From the NCBI RefSeq assembly GCF_958298935.1, contig NC_084940.1, positions 10,260,001 through 10,324,000 of the forward strand: a stretch of DNA of 64,000 bases, read 5' to 3'. The notes below the pieces were generated by a model. The model did no database searches. It saw nothing but the letters and a program-made list of their open reading frames with translations, and was not told the DNA's origin. This document shows positions 43,550 through 56,145 of this stretch, one piece after another. Numbering within the stretch: position 1 is the stretch's first letter; every line of letters starts with the position of its first letter. A program made the translations under genes and the position numbers. Source of the DNA: Phragmites australis (taxonomy: Eukaryota > Streptophyta > Magnoliopsida > Poales > Poaceae).

Positions 43550-46500
43550 TGTGATAGCCCAAATTGCTTAAGCATGTCATTAAGCGTCATTAGCATCATG
43601 TTTATTTATTTTGAGCAATTTTTAACATGTAATTTCAATTAAACATAAATTGTTAAAGTTAATGTGAATTGGTGCATTGTGAAGCATCTCACAAAGTTAC
43701 TATGAAACATTGTGCTAGAAACAATTTTAGAAATTAGTCAATGCCATGTGAAGAATATAAATGAATTTTCCCAAATTTTGAAGGCATAAAAATTACCACA
43801 AGTTAGAAAATCTTGCATTTTTGGAGAATTTTAATTGGAAATTGTCTCATGCTATTGGGGTCAAACAAGTCAAAATGGATTGCACGTGAATTATAGTTTC
43901 ACACAAAATTTGTCCCATAGTTTTTGGACCATGGGAAAGTTTTCTTTTGGATTAAAGAAGTGGTGGGGGTATATTTCTTTCTGCTGGTCACTGTTCACCG
44001 TGCCCACCTGTCATCCCCTCTCTTTCTCTCTACCTCTCACCACCCGTTTTGTTGACTACGGAGGGCAACCGACTTTGTGGACTTTTGAGGCCGACCATTG
44101 AGGTGCTTCCAGAGACGTCAAGCGCTAGCCTTATCCCTCCCTGCTCTCTCTCTCCCTTGCTTATCTATGTGTCGGCCATGCTCAAACGCAGAGAGCAGAG
44201 CAGAGCAACACATCACAACACGGCAGCGCCACCGCTTTAAAATCCACCACGCTCGAGCTTAAATTTGTCGATCCCGAGCCACAAGAAGCATCAAGGGAGG
44301 CCATCGAAGGTGCCCCGAGCTTCTCCCCGCCGGATTCCTCTCCTTTCCAGTCAAATCGAGCGCACAGACGTCGGCTTCCCCAACGTCGGCGTGTTCCCCC
44401 ATCGCTCACCGTCGACCCGCCGAACCACTGCCTCTTCGACCCAACCAAACCCGCGGTGAGCTTCCCCGAGATCCCCTCTTGCTTTAGCGTGCGTCATTTT
44501 GGGCTTGGCCCGTGGCCGGCGCACTCCTCCTTGCGCGATCATGCACCACCGACCCGCCACGCACGTAGCTGGCCGAGTCGTTGCCGGGCCCGTCAGCCGA
44601 TAGCCACACCGTTGAGTCCACATGCCCTTGTAGATGCTGTAGGAACTTTTGGTTGAGTCGATCTCACCGCCGAACTACTGCCTCTCCGTCGCACTGAATC
44701 GAGTCACCGACGTGCTTTGTCCGCCGTGCACCACCGCTTGCCACCTTCTGGCCGTCACCATCGATCAGCTGTGCCTCGAGTAGAACTGCATGCATCTGTT
44801 GAAGCCATTGCTGCCCTCCTCTGGCCGTGGCTCGCCACCGTTCACTGCCAGCGAGAACAACCGAGCCGGTCGGTTGGCAGGGGCGCAGTGCAACCGGCTT
44901 CGGGTCAATGTTGACCTAGGTCAACCCGCCGGGCCCCACTGTCAGTCGCAGGGGCTAGCCAGTGTCGAGTGCAAAAAGGGATTTGTCCCTTTTTATATTC
45001 AGTTAAATTCCAAAAATCACGAAATGGATTTAGTGTACAACTAATAAATTGGCTGAAACATTGTAAAATGCATAGGCAATTAAATATTACTCTAAAAGTT
45101 ATGAAACCAACTTTGTTGGGTTTGTATGAGCATAATCTACATGTTAAAAATAATAGGAGCTATGAAATATGTATTCAAATTTCATGGATTAATAAAATAT
45201 GTTTGAGCTTCATTAATCTGTAATTAAATATTGGTAACTCCAAAATTGGTGAAGTCAATTTTGCAAATCTTATTAATTTATTCCCTACTCATTAAAAATA
45301 ATCACCCTCACGTTAAGTATAAATTAATTTTCTAATTAGGTATAATATTTGTCTTAAGCTTAATTAATCTAGGAAATTAAATGATTAAATGCTTAACATC
45401 GATCCAAATTAGGAAATCTTTGAGGCCTGAAAATATTGCATCTCCACTGTTGTCATACACTATGGAGCATCCGTCATTGCATGTCACTCATGCTCATCAT
45501 TGCATGCATTGTTCAGTAGTGAACGAAGGTCCTAAGCGTGACAAGAGCGCAATCGAGGACAATGCCAACCTTCCACATTTCTGTGAGTTCTGTGCGTGAA
45601 GTATCGGGCAAACCCCGGAGCAGCAAGGCAGACATCTAAGCATACTGGACCCTTTGTTCAAATTGAATAGAGTCTAAATTAATAAATTATGCTTTATGTA
45701 TATTAGCATGTGTTGAGTCCAGTGTCGGGCTGATATAGGTAGAACCTATGTTGATGTATTGTCTCTACCTTAACTTATTGATGAATCCTTATCCTTGTAG
45801 CCTTGATGATATAGTTGGTGTCTAGCTTCAAGGATTATTCGAAATTCTTAGCAATGCTTAAATCCTTGGTAGAAGTCAAGCGACGGTGCTGCTGTTGTTC
45901 GCGAGCCTAGGGCTTAGTCACTGTTCACAAAGATGAAGTTGAGATGGATGATTCAGATGTGAGATTAAGGCGAGATGTGGGTGGTGTTCGGGGTATTTTC
46001 TGCACAGGAGGAGTCCTCTGGGTAGTTTGGAGAGGAGCCCTGATGCCATAGTCCGCTTGCATCATTTAAGGTCGTATGTCAGTGCAGTTGGCTCTAGCAC
46101 TTTCTGTACTCACCGCATGCCGATCTAATGGTAAGGTGAGCCGATTATAATATGCCATGCCGACACTTTCCTTGCGGCTCTATGACGAGTAAGAGAAAAA
46201 GAAAAAGAGAAGTAAGGTGGCGGGGAGCCGGAGGTGTCCGGGATACGCTCGCGGTAACCCCAGTGCCATAGGGCATTGCAAGTTGATGGTTCTAGGTATG
46301 AGAAAGGTTGACACGGGTACCCCCTTGGGTGAGACTGTGTGGTCACTGAAGCCGTATGGTCATCGAGTCGTGTGGGTAAGTTGTACCCCCTGCAGGGTGT
46401 AAAAACATTTCGAAATGGCGCGCTCTCGGTCATGAGAATGCTTCCGTTCATTTGCATCGATCGTAGAGTTTATGAATGTGGGATAAGGTTATTGTATGAT

Positions 46501-47189
46501 GGAAATGGTCGGTGGTAATTATTGATGAGTTACTATGGTTCCTATATATACATGCTCAAGTTGTGGTTTGTAGGGTACACTAGTATGTTGGTTAAGTATA
46601 AATGCTCATACGTAGGTGTCCAGATTGCTTATTGCATATGTTTTACTTAACCCTGTGGCCTTACTCTTGCTAATAGCTCAATGCATGATTCTTGGAATCA
46701 AGATATTTATATGTCTCCTATATGGATTAAGTTTTGCCAGTACCTTCATACTCATGCTGCTCTTTTAGGTTATGTTGGTGAGGGTGAGGTGGTGTTTGGC
46801 TACTTCGTGCCCGCCGGTGTAGGTGGTGGGCAAGAGTAGTGCATCCTACTTTGGTGAGGCATAGCTTTTGGGGTGTAGCCTAAGGGAATATGGCCCCACT
46901 GTGCTTTTCTTATTGTTAAGGTTTTAATCTTTTGCTGTGTAGTTTCTCTTTTGTTGCAAATTGTTGCAAATGGTTACATGCTTAAGAACTCGTATTATAA
47001 CTTTAATTACTCGCTCTTTCTTAAGCTATGTTGTGATGAACATGTTGAAAAGGCATGTGTTCTGATCTTAGGCACAAAACATGTGCCAAGACTGCTGGGA
47101 TGGTATTCAAGTTAATCATTGAGGTTGTGATTATGAATAATGATCCTCCTGATGATTAATTAGAATACTGTTTGGATAGTTCCTCAAAA
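43550..47189 (+). mobile_element. Del/Tekay-type gypsy LTR, about 3.6 kb, inserted in the Tat element
   Basis: Starts TGTGATAGCCCAAATTGC and ends near TAGTTCCTCAAAA. It is colinear over its length with the LTR at 51190-54342: shared blocks include TTCATGCT(C/G)ATCATTGCATG, GTAGAACCTAT(G/A)TTGAT, CCCTTG..TGGTC..CGTATGGTC, TACCCCCTGCAGGGTGTAAAA and CACAAAACA(T/C)(G/A)TGCC. Flanking 5-mers GTTTT and ATTTT differ by one base. Long LTRs starting TGT(C/G)AT(A)-CCCA are typical of Del/Tekay chromoviruses. No internal domain is attached, so it is probably a solo LTR. Short ORFs inside it (44.2-44.9 kb) are not genes. Confidence 0.7.
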
Positions 47190-47617
47190 ATTTTGACCGT
47201 CTAGTTTAAACCATTGTTCGGAGTGTCCAGAGAGTTTTTCCTGTGTTGTCACAGTGAGTAGGCTCTGATTGTTCTAGCCTTCTTGTTAGTTAGGCTTTCA
47301 AAGGACAGGACAACCCTTAGCACGACAAGTCCCTCGGCGATGACTAGCACAGGACCTGAGTGGGAACTTGTGGCCTTGTGGTCGCAATCCTAAGCCGTTC
47401 GTACCATTGACATTGTGCAAGCAGTGATCCCACACTGTTCGAGAGCCCTCGACCATCTGGTTGTTTTAACTTCCTAGTTGCCAAATCCTGTAGTGGCTGT
47501 CGAGCGTTGTCACGTGCTGTGATCGGAGAGCCACTCAAGCGAGGGTCCGTTGTTGGTCGTGAAATCCTGCAAAATAGAGAGTCTGGTCTTTTGAACTTTA
47601 AAAACATACAAGCTATA

Positions 47618-48700
47618 TTACACATTCGTCTGGAAGGTTTTGCAAAAATAGAGAAACATGATCGTCTCCGAGCAACCCTGCACATAGAATTTGTGCAGCA
47701 GGGTGATTTTCCAGGAATTGTGTAATTCGCATTCATCCTGCATGGCTAGCTTGACCGCACTAGGTTGGTTGACATCGATCACTTTGTAGGACCCTTCCCA
47801 CTTGGGGGAGAGTTTATTCTGACCGACCTTATTCTGAATCTGCCTAAGGATAAGATCAACTACAAACAGTCTCCGCTCCCACACCTTGTGGCTATGATAG
47901 CGTTTGAGGCTTTGTTGATATCAGGCAGCTCGAATTAGAGCACGCTTGCAGAAATCTTCGATCAGGTTTACATCATCCTGTGATTACACCACCTGGTTGT
48001 CGTCTGAGTAGTTGGCCACTCGAGGCATTGAAAGGCGATCTTAGAGGGAAGCATTGCCTCTACGCCAAAAATAAGGAAGAAAGGGGTTTCGGCCGTAGCC
48101 CTACTGGGAGTCGTTCGTAGCGACCAGAGTATTGTGGGTAGTTCATCCACCTAGAATCTTAAATAGCTTTTAAGCCGATCAAAGATCTGGGTTTTGATCT
48201 ATTGCAGTATCATCCCATTTTCCCTTTTGACCTGTTCGTTGCTATGTGGGTGTGCCACTGACGCATAGCAAACTTTGGTCCCGATCTCGTCGTAGTAGTC
48301 TTGGAAAGCACTACTAGCGAACTGAGTCCCGTTGTTTGTAATTATGTAATTTGGACTACCAAACCATAGTACCAACCCTCATATGAACATAATCACTACT
48401 GTAGCGGTGATCTTCCTAATGGCCTCAGTCTCTATCCACTTGGTAAATTTGTCGACTACCACGAACACTCGCACTATTTCACCAGCTCACAAGCATCCTA
48501 GAGGGTAGTGGGACAATAAAATCCTTACCATAACGCTTTTTTGATGAGAGTATGGTACGAATCGTGGCTACCACATATGCCTCCATGGATATCAAAGAGC
48601 ACTGTGCTCCCCTCTTACTGAGTGATGCATTTTAGTAAAAGGTCGTTGCTCCCCCGGCGGTAAAGGTGTCCCTCTACCAGGGAGCATCATCATCAGAGAT
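47618..48700 (-). pseudogene. Gypsy integrase and pol C-terminus
   Basis: Minus strand, N to C: zinc-binding part with LLLKCIT and HGGICGSH near 48540-48620, the core with IITNNGTQFASSAFQDYY near 48290-48350 (integrase Asp motif mutated DNG to NNG), then VDELPTILWSLRTTPSRAT and ETPFFLIFGVEAMLPS (47968-48150), and finally a C-terminal barrel-like part (LSPKWEGSYKV, then LLHKFY) reaching the stop at 47618. Several frameshifts separate these pieces. Function in an active element: insertion of cDNA into host DNA. Inactive here. Confidence 0.8.
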
Positions 48701-48721
48701 TGCTCGATTCTGAAGGTAGTT

Positions 48722-49305
48722 CTAGATCTGATCCATCCATGTCATACCCGAATCAAGCAAGGGGGCCACATGATGACCACCTGAGGTCGACAGCACTGAA
48801 GGAGGCATTGCCTCCAAAGGTGTTGCCACTTGTGCTCTATTTCCAAGCAAAGCATCCCCTTCATCTTGGCTCAAGACTGTGGTGGATGGTCCTGTGAGTC
48901 TTTCTTCAAAGATTTCTACCAAGACAGGTTTGCGACAAGAAGCTAGATGGGACAGCTCATCGGCTAGGAAGTTGTCCTTGCGAGGGATGTGCTTGACTTC
49001 GAAATCGAAACAACATCGCTCTAGTTTTCTCACTTCGGCGAGGTATGCTTCCATTATCGAATAAGAGCACTGAAACTCCTTATGCACTTGGTTAAGAACC
49101 AATAGCGAAGCCCCTACACTAATAGGCATTTAATCCCAAGTGCAAAGGCTGCTTGTATTACAAAAAAGAGGCCCTTGTATTCCGTAATATTGTTAGTGGC
49201 TAGAAAATATAATTGAACTATGTACCACAGGAGATCGCTGGCTAGTGAGATCATAACCACTCCAGCCCCCGCTCCCTTCAGCGTGAATGATCCATCAAAG
49301 TGCAC
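48722..49305 (-). pseudogene. Second (archaeal-type) RNase H domain of the Tat element
   Basis: MHFDGSFTLKGAGAGVV (from 49305) carries the first catalytic Asp in the DGS motif. ITEYKGL supplies the Glu position, and after a frameshift EVRKLERCCFDFEVKHIPRKDNFLADELSHLA has the C-terminal Asp region (KDNFLAD). This type follows the native RNase H in Tat-lineage elements; its presence is the main reason for the lineage call. The frame is broken near 49120. Confidence 0.75.
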
Positions 49306-49309
49306 GGTC

Positions 49310-50600
49310 TAGTGCTCGTCTGCCTCTGGTCGTTGTACCTGCTCAGGCTCAAAGGACAACCACTTAGCCATAAAATCGACCAGCACATGGGACTTGATAG
49401 CCGTTCAGGGGATGAATTGGAAATTGAACTCCTCAAGCTCTACTGCCCACTTTGTTGTTCTTCCTGCTGCATCCCTACTATGGAGAGTTTCTCTAATCAG
49501 GAGCGAGGAGATCACTTTGATTTTGTGGGCTTGGAAGTAGTGTCTGAGCTTGCGAGCAGCCATCATAATGGCATATAGCATCTTATAAGCCTATGGGTAA
49601 CGAGCCTTCATGTCGTGTAGCACCTCATTGATGTCGTACACTGGTCGATAATGACCTCCTCGCTCGACAACCACTACCGCGCTCATGACTTGTGGGGTAG
49701 CTGCAACATAGAGCAAGAGCTACTCGTCTGGTCGAGGTGCAGCCATTACAGGATGGGAGAAGAGGTACCTTTTTAGATTTTGGATGGTTGTTTCCACTTT
49801 TGAGGTCCACCAGAAGTGGTCAGTCTTCTTTAGGAGCTTGAAGAGCAGCAACTCCTTCTCTCTGAGCCTTGAGATGAACCTGCTCAAAGCTGCCACACAT
49901 CCTGTTAGTTTCTAAACTTCTTTTATCCTGGTCGAGGATTTCAGTCAGTCAATGGCTCTGATCTTGTTAGGGTTTTCCTCTATTTCTCGACTGGAAACGA
50001 GGAACCCGAGCAAGTTCCCTGATGGGATTCCATATATGCACTTCTCAGAGTTCAACTTCATGCGGTACTTCCAAAGGTTGTCGAACATTTCCTGGAGGTC
50101 TGTGACTAGGTCATCCGTGATTCTACTCTTTACAACCACATCATCAACATACGCCTTGATGTTTCTACCGAGCTTTAGTCAAAGAATGATCTGAATACAT
50201 CGCTGTTAAATGGCACCGATGCTTTTTAAACCAAAAGGTATTTTTACATAGCAAAAGACCTCGAAGAATGTCACAAAAGCAGTATTCTCCTCATCTTCCT
50301 ATACATGCTAATCTGGTGGTACCTTGAATGAGCATCTAAGAATCTTAGAAGATCGCTGCCAACGGTTGAGTCAACAAGCTGGTCGATCCGGGGTAAAGGG
50401 AAGAGATCTTTCGGGCACGCCTTGTTGAGATCAATGAAGTCAACGCAAATCCTCCACTTTACATTTTGTTTTCGGACCATGACTAGGTTGGCCAGCCACT
50501 CTGAGTACTGTATTTCTCGAATGAAGCCTGCTTCCAGGAGATTATCGATCTCCTTACGAAGTACTTCCTTTCGGTCGGCTGTGAGCCAACACACTTTTTA
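49310..50600 (-). pseudogene. Gypsy reverse transcriptase and native RNase H
   Basis: From 50594 the minus strand reads EIDNLLEAGFIREIQYSEW, KWRICVDFIDLNKACPKD, FPLPRIDQLVDSTVG and FLDAHSRYHQI (palm Asp). A frameshifted part gives VKIPFGLK, then YVDDVVVKSRI (catalytic YVDD at about 50125-50160), MKLNSEKCIYG and GFLVSSREIEENP. Remnants of the native RNase H and connection follow to about 49310 (LLLYVAATPQV, then AIKSHVLVDFMAKW). Active-site residues of the RT are visible, but stops and frameshifts abolish function. Confidence 0.85.
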
Positions 50601-51189
50601 TTTGACTGGTCACGCGCCAGGTCGCATTGACAACTTATGCTCGATCATGTCCCTAAGGACTCCGAGCATATCAGATGGACTCCATAAAAAGACCTCCACG
50701 TTCTCCTGGAGGGAAGTGATGAGAGGGAGGTCCTATTTGGGGTCTACGCCAACCCCTATCTGGACCGTCCTGGTCAGGTTAGAGTCATCAAGGAACACTG
50801 CCTTGAGCCGCTCGTCCGGGCTGGTGGCGATGTGAACCTTCACCAGGTGACCACTAGGCATAGCTTTCTCTGGCCGCGACCTAAGAGTTAGCTCGACCAT
50901 ATCGAGGCTCCTCTTGTCATAGTGCAGGGCCATCTTTGCATTGCCAAAGATGGTGATGGCCCTAATCGGACCAGGGATCTTGATCGCCTAATATGTGTAT
51001 TGGGTGACGGCCACGAACTGGGCCATCGCTGGTCGCCCCATGATCACATTATAAGTGCACATCAAACAGGACCTTTTTGGTCCTCAAGTTACTTGGTGAG
51101 CCAAAAGTGACGGGTAGCTCGACCTGCCCCAAGGGCTTAGCCGAAGAGCCCAGGGTAATCGCAAAGATGGGGGAGACGGTTTCAACACG
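50601..51189 (-). pseudogene. Gypsy protease-RT connecting region
   Basis: Downstream of the Del LTR insertion the minus strand continues FAITLGSSAKPLGQVELPVTFG, IMGRPAMAQFVAV, ITIFGNAKMALHYDKRSLDM and VFLDDSNLTRTVQIG. This is the stretch between the aspartic protease and the RT in Tat-type polyproteins. It joins in sequence logic to the protease start at 54343-54420 across the 3.15-kb LTR. Confidence 0.7.
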
Positions 51190-54100
51190 TGTCATATCCC
51201 AAAAATGCTAATTTCGTAATTAAGCATGTGTAATTGTTATCGCATGTGCTTACACATGTTTGCCTATCAAAGACTAGTTAAACATATTTCACATACCTTA
51301 GAGATGGTTTAGAGCGCTTTGGAGAATCCCTAAATACCTTGGAGAAGGAAAAGGATAGGAGGAGGTTGATGAGGGGAGACTTAGAAAAATTTCAGCAAAA
51401 GAACACTCATCGCGGTCTGACCCGGGTCCCCCACGGTCTAACTGCCAGGTACGCTGCCACGTGGGCTGCCACATGGATTTCCTGCGGCCCAACCGGAGCC
51501 AGTCGTGGTCTGACCGCCAACGTACAAAGGCTCGAGTTAAGTAGAACGATCACTTTCTTTTGCTCTCTCTTCCCCACGTGCACACTCTCCCACACTCTCT
51601 CCCTCTCCCACGCCATGCAGCAGGAGCTGCTGCTCCTTTCTTTCCCCAACCAAACCAAGGAGAGGAGGAACAAGGAGGGGAGGTCAAGGAGGAGATCCCC
51701 AGTGAGCTCTCCCACTGGAGGTGGTCTTCCCCATCGAGCCTGAGCCCCTCAGCAACGTCTTCTTCCTCCTCAAGCCGTCCACCACCTCCCCGATGGTGAT
51801 TTTGAGCTCTGGCCATTCCCCAACCTCCACGACCGGACCACGGGCTTGCTAGGACATGGTGAGCACCCTAAACCCCCTCCCATTCCTTCCCCATTGCTAG
51901 AATGACCGGATTTGAGCTCACCAATCTCAACAATGGCCTCCACCACCATTAAAGGCAATAGCCAAGTTTCGGTCATTTTTGGCGTGTGCATGTTATCCTA
52001 TGCAGTAGAGGAGGCCAAGATGATGTTTTGGTCCAAAATACCCAACAAAAAACCACCAGAATCATTGTCGGTGAGCTCACAAAGTTTCCCCGGTCGAGCA
52101 TAGCGGTCTAACCGTGTTTTATAGTGGTCTGACCACCGTTCCAGGAGTCGGACCGCCCCCTCGGGCTAGTCTGACCGTCAAACTCCAAATCTCTCTACAT
52201 ACCGGTGGTCTAACTACTTTTTCCCACGGTCTAACCACCACTACCGGCGGTCTGACCACCCCTATTGGTGGTCTGATCGTGGTCAACTCAGACCGTACCT
52301 TTTCAGCGCAATTCACTGTTTTTTGAAATTTGTAAAAATCATAATTAATTCTACGTAACTCCAAAACTTATGAAATCAATTTTTTTGGTTTCATAATACC
52401 ATAATATACCTATTAAAAATATCCCCATCAATAAAATAATTAATTCAATTTCCAAGATAAATTAATTAGGTTGATGTTTCATTAATTCACCGTTAATCCT
52501 TTACAAGTCTAAAAATTTTGAAACCAATTTTTCTAGTCTTCTTATGACTTTTTATAGCTAGAAAAAGTGTTTCATACATTATGAAGCATATTTAATGGTA
52601 TTTCATCAGATACATATTGTAGCATGCATTGTTGCACTTCATTCATGCTGATCATTGCATGCGTTCCTCTTTAGTGAATGAAGAACCGGAGCATAGCGTG
52701 ATCGTGGTTGAAGGTGATGCCAAACTCCTAGAGTTCTGTGAGTGTTGTGCGGGGAGTATCAGACAACCACCAGAGCGGCAAGGCAAGCATCTAAGCATAT
52801 TGTACCTTTTGAATTCAAGTGTGGAGTCTAAAATTGATAAGATATGCTCTATGTATGTTTGCATGTGTAGCGAGTTAATGTCAGGTTTATGTGGGTAGAA
52901 CCTATATTGATTGCATTAGACCTTGAGTTGTTGAATATCCACATCCTTGTAGCTTTGGCCATATTGTTGATATCTAATTTACAAGGTCATTCAAAATGCT
53001 TAGCGATGCATAGGTCACCGGTAGAAGTCGAGTGGTGGAGTGTTCCATCACTCGCGAGCTATAGGTCTGATTACGCTTCACTATGATAATATTGATGATG
53101 TTGGTTGGGTGAGTTGTGAGGATGAGATGAGGTGTGGATGGTGTTAGGGGTGTCTTTTGCCCCGGAGGAGTTCCTCAGGGTAGTTCGGGACAGGAGCCTG
53201 GACACCGTAGACCCTTTTGCATCGTTTAAGCACCGTCCGTTGGTGCCGTTGGCTTTACCACTTTTCGTACTTACTACATGTCGCATTATGGGAATGACAA
53301 GCCGATTACCATTGTAGCTATGACCTTTTGGCGTGCGAGTCGATGGTGTGAGCTGGCAGGGATGTAAGGGTATCCAGTTCATGATGACTCCTGCACCTAT
53401 CGGCACATGAGAAAATGTTTGGGGCTTATTGGGAAATGTTGACTCGAGTACCCCCTTGCGTGGGCCTATGTGGGCACGTGAGTCGTATGGTCCTCAAATC
53501 GTGTAGGAAAATGAGTACCCCCTGCAGGGTGTAAAAATAATTTGAATTGCCACGCTCTCGGTCATGAGCATGAATCTGTCCCTCCGCATCGGTCGTAGAG
53601 TTACGAGTGTGGGACAATGGTATGGATGGTCTGTTGGGAAATGTTGATGTTGGCTATTGATTTATTGCTATGTTTCCATTTACATTTGTGTGCAAGTTGT
53701 TGGTTACAAGGTATATTGGTTAAGCATAGGTGCTCACACATATGTGTCTAGGTGGCTTAAGCACCTTAATGTACTTAACCTTGTGGCCTTTTTCTTGCTA
53801 TTGGCTCAATGTATGATCCTTGGAGTCAGGTTATTTATATGTACCCTATATGGATTAAGTCTTGCGAGTACCTTTATACTCAGCTGCTCTACAGGTTTTT
53901 GCAGGTGAGGAAGAGGTGGTGTTTGGCTACTTCACGCCTGCCGAGGGTGGCGGGCATGAGTAGGCAACTGCTCGGTGGTCGCACTTTTGGGGTGAAGTCT
54001 AAGGTCATATGCCTTCAGCCACCTTTTGTGGTCTATAGCTTTTGTTTTCACTGCGTAGTTCTCTTTTGGCTAGGAGTTGATCAGCTTTAGTTTCTTCCTA

Positions 54101-54342
54101 GATGCCTTTTGTTGTAAAGTGTTAAGCTTCTTAGTGCTTAGATCTTGTAATATAATTTAATCACTCGCTCTTTATTAATCTTGGTTGTGATTGCTTATGT
54201 TGGAAAGGTATGTGTTCCAATCTTAGGCACAAAACACATGCCGGGACTACCAGGATGATATTTTGGTAAATTGTTGAAGTCGTGATTATGTAAATGATCA
54301 ACTGGGTGATTAACTAGAATATTATTTGGATGGTTCCTCACA
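51190..54342 (+). mobile_element. Del/Tekay-type gypsy LTR, 3153 bp, inserted in the protease of the Tat element
   Basis: Starts TGTCATATCCCAAAAATGC and ends GGTTCCTCACA, with near-perfect target duplication ACACG / ACACA. Homologous and colinear with 43550-47189. It splits the Tat polyprotein just after the DGGSS protease motif. The repeated GGTCTGACC / CGGTCTAACC motif around 51415-51500 and 52100-52290 forms a short-motif cluster within the LTR. Solo LTR; ORFs inside (51.3-51.8, 53.1-53.4 kb) are not supported as genes. Confidence 0.75.
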
Positions 54343-54430
54343 ACACACTCCTTGGGATTTACAAGGCGTCCAACGCGTCAACGAAGAGGAGCTTGATAGA
54401 GCTCCCTCCATCGATCAGCACGTGACTAAG
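54343..54430 (-). pseudogene. Aspartic protease active-site segment of the Tat element
   Basis: Minus strand reads SHVLIDGGSSIKLLFVDALDAL; DGGSS at about 54398-54412 is the catalytic Asp motif (DGGS variant common in plant gypsy proteases). One in-frame stop follows just before the Del LTR junction. Confidence 0.7.
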
Positions 54431-56074
54431 TTAGGAAGTAGCCACGGCCCTTTCTTTCCTCCTTTTGCTCGATATCCATGACATCGTACGGTTCTTCCTT
54501 TCATTTGTTCTTCTTTTTCTCCTTCAAGTCGACCCCTTTGGAGGAGGCGTGCTGGTCGGAGGTTGGCTATGACCTGGCATCAATCTGACGCTGTTGGGCC
54601 TCAATAGCCTGTGCGCACTTGTCTACGAGCTCGAAGAGCTCAGTAGTGCTTTGGTTTTCCTTGGTGGCCAACTTCTAGACCATCTTTTGGTCTTTGACCC
54701 CTCTCTCGATTGCTATGACCATGGATTCATCCGTTATCCTTGGAATGGTGTTTTAGCGCTTGGTGAAGCGCCAGATGAAGTCACGTAATGACTCACCCAG
54801 TCACTGCCTGACTTGGTACAGGTCATCCTTGACCCTCGGTTGGGCATAGGTCCCTTGTAAGTTAGCGACAAAATAGTCACATAGATCCTCCCAAGAGCGA
54901 ACCGACTCACGGGAGAGATTCATAAGCTAGGACTATACTGAATCGATCAAGGCGGTCGGGAAGTAGTTGACCATGACTTTCCCATGGCCTCCTGCGGCCT
55001 ACACCTTGGTGGTGTAGATCTACAGGAACTCCTCGGGGTTGGTTGAGCCATCGTACTTTTTAGCTAGGACCGACCAGATTTTGCCAAGAAAGTACACCTC
55101 TTGCATCCAGGCTTGTAGGACCTTGCACTCTGTTCCATAACGGGGAATCACCCGCTGATGGGTGACAGCGCGTTCTCCAGGAGAGAGACGACGGTCACGC
55201 GGTCCTGGGGAGGGGATGCAGGAATCTGACGCCTCCCTATGGGGGGAGGCGAGTGGTAGGGCTGCTTGCCCTTTTCCTGCTCTCACCGGGTGCGGTCCTC
55301 CTGTTGTCGGTGGCCACTTGGCTCTGGATCATGCTGTAGGGGTCACGTTGGCGCAGATAATCACGCAGGTCAGAGGGTTGCCTGTCCTGGCATGGCGGGG
55401 GTCTCCGAGCACTCCCTGATACCTAGGGAGGATGAGATCTTTCCTATCATGGGGCCTGCTGCAATCTTGGTAATCGTGGCCTTCACCAGTCCTAGCAACA
55501 GACATGGTTTTTGCTACCAGAGTTTGGTGTCGGGCGGTCTCAATCAGGAGGGCGAGGTCATGCAAGCATAACACTACAGGCGGACCCTCTGGTACTACTA
55601 CTAGTGGGTGGCTAAGAAGCATTAGCATAGTCTGCAGATTCTGTGTAGGCGTCATGGCCTCATAGTCGAGCTGTTGAGCGCGAAGTGGCAACATATTGTG
55701 AGGGGGGAGCCCCCGACATTTGTGTAGTATGACGGCCTTGGTGACAACATCGCCAATACTGCGTCCTCTGCGGCGACTCCTTCGGGTGATGTTGTGGTGG
55801 TTGGGACTGTGCCAGAGTGTCCCCGTGTCTGGCACTGGTCTGGTTCCCCTCTGGGCGTGTAGCCTGGGGATCATTGTCGATGGGAGCCTCCACTGCGCCC
55901 CATTGTATGAACTGTCATGCAAACTTCCAGTTGAGCTTCGGAGCCTTCGGACTTCGATTTGGTGTCTCATACCTAGAGCACACCGAGCTCATCTGGGTCA
56001 TACCCCATGATGAACACCTCTAGGTGACCAAGGTCCTCAGAATGGGACTCAGCGGTTGTCGTGGATCCAGCCAT
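54431..56074 (-). pseudogene. Tat gypsy gag
   Basis: Starts MAGSTTTAESHSEDLGHLEV at 56074 (minus), just after the primer-binding region. The conserved gag core is at 54590-55060: YDGSTNPEEFLQIYTT, ANLQGTYAQPRVKDDLYQVRQ, ESLRDFIWRFT, NTIPRITDESMV and TELFELVDKCAQA, separated by stops and frameshifts. The N-terminal part (55140-56000) is Pro/Arg-rich and poorly conserved. Gag would form the virus-like particle. The core motifs leave no doubt about the family; the gene is dead. Confidence 0.8.
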
Positions 56075-56119
56075 GGGTAACCCAATCTAATCTCCAACAC
56101 TTACCGAAACGCAGAAATG

Positions 56120-56145
56120 CGCCCCCTATCTGGTGCGCTAACTAT
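56120..56145 (-). promoter_or_regulatory. Primer-binding-site region of the Tat element
   Basis: Immediately inside the 5' LTR on the minus strand: TAGCGCACCAGATAGGGGGC, resembling the TGGCGCGCCAGGTAGGGGGC motif that follows 5' LTRs in many grass gypsy elements. It fixes the 5' end and the orientation. Confidence 0.6.

Noticed and set aside
44182..44960. Overlapping ORFs on both strands around 44.2-44.9 kb
   Set aside because: They sit in the GC-rich middle of a Del-type LTR; the frames are not preserved in the homologous LTR at 51.2-54.3 kb.
51339..51816. ORFs of 80-134 codons on both strands
   Set aside because: LTR interior with CT-rich sequence; the homologous LTR does not keep them.
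55329..55970. 213-codon minus-strand ORF
   Set aside because: Not a separate gene: it overlaps the frameshifted N-terminal part of the Tat gag and has the low-complexity composition of that region.
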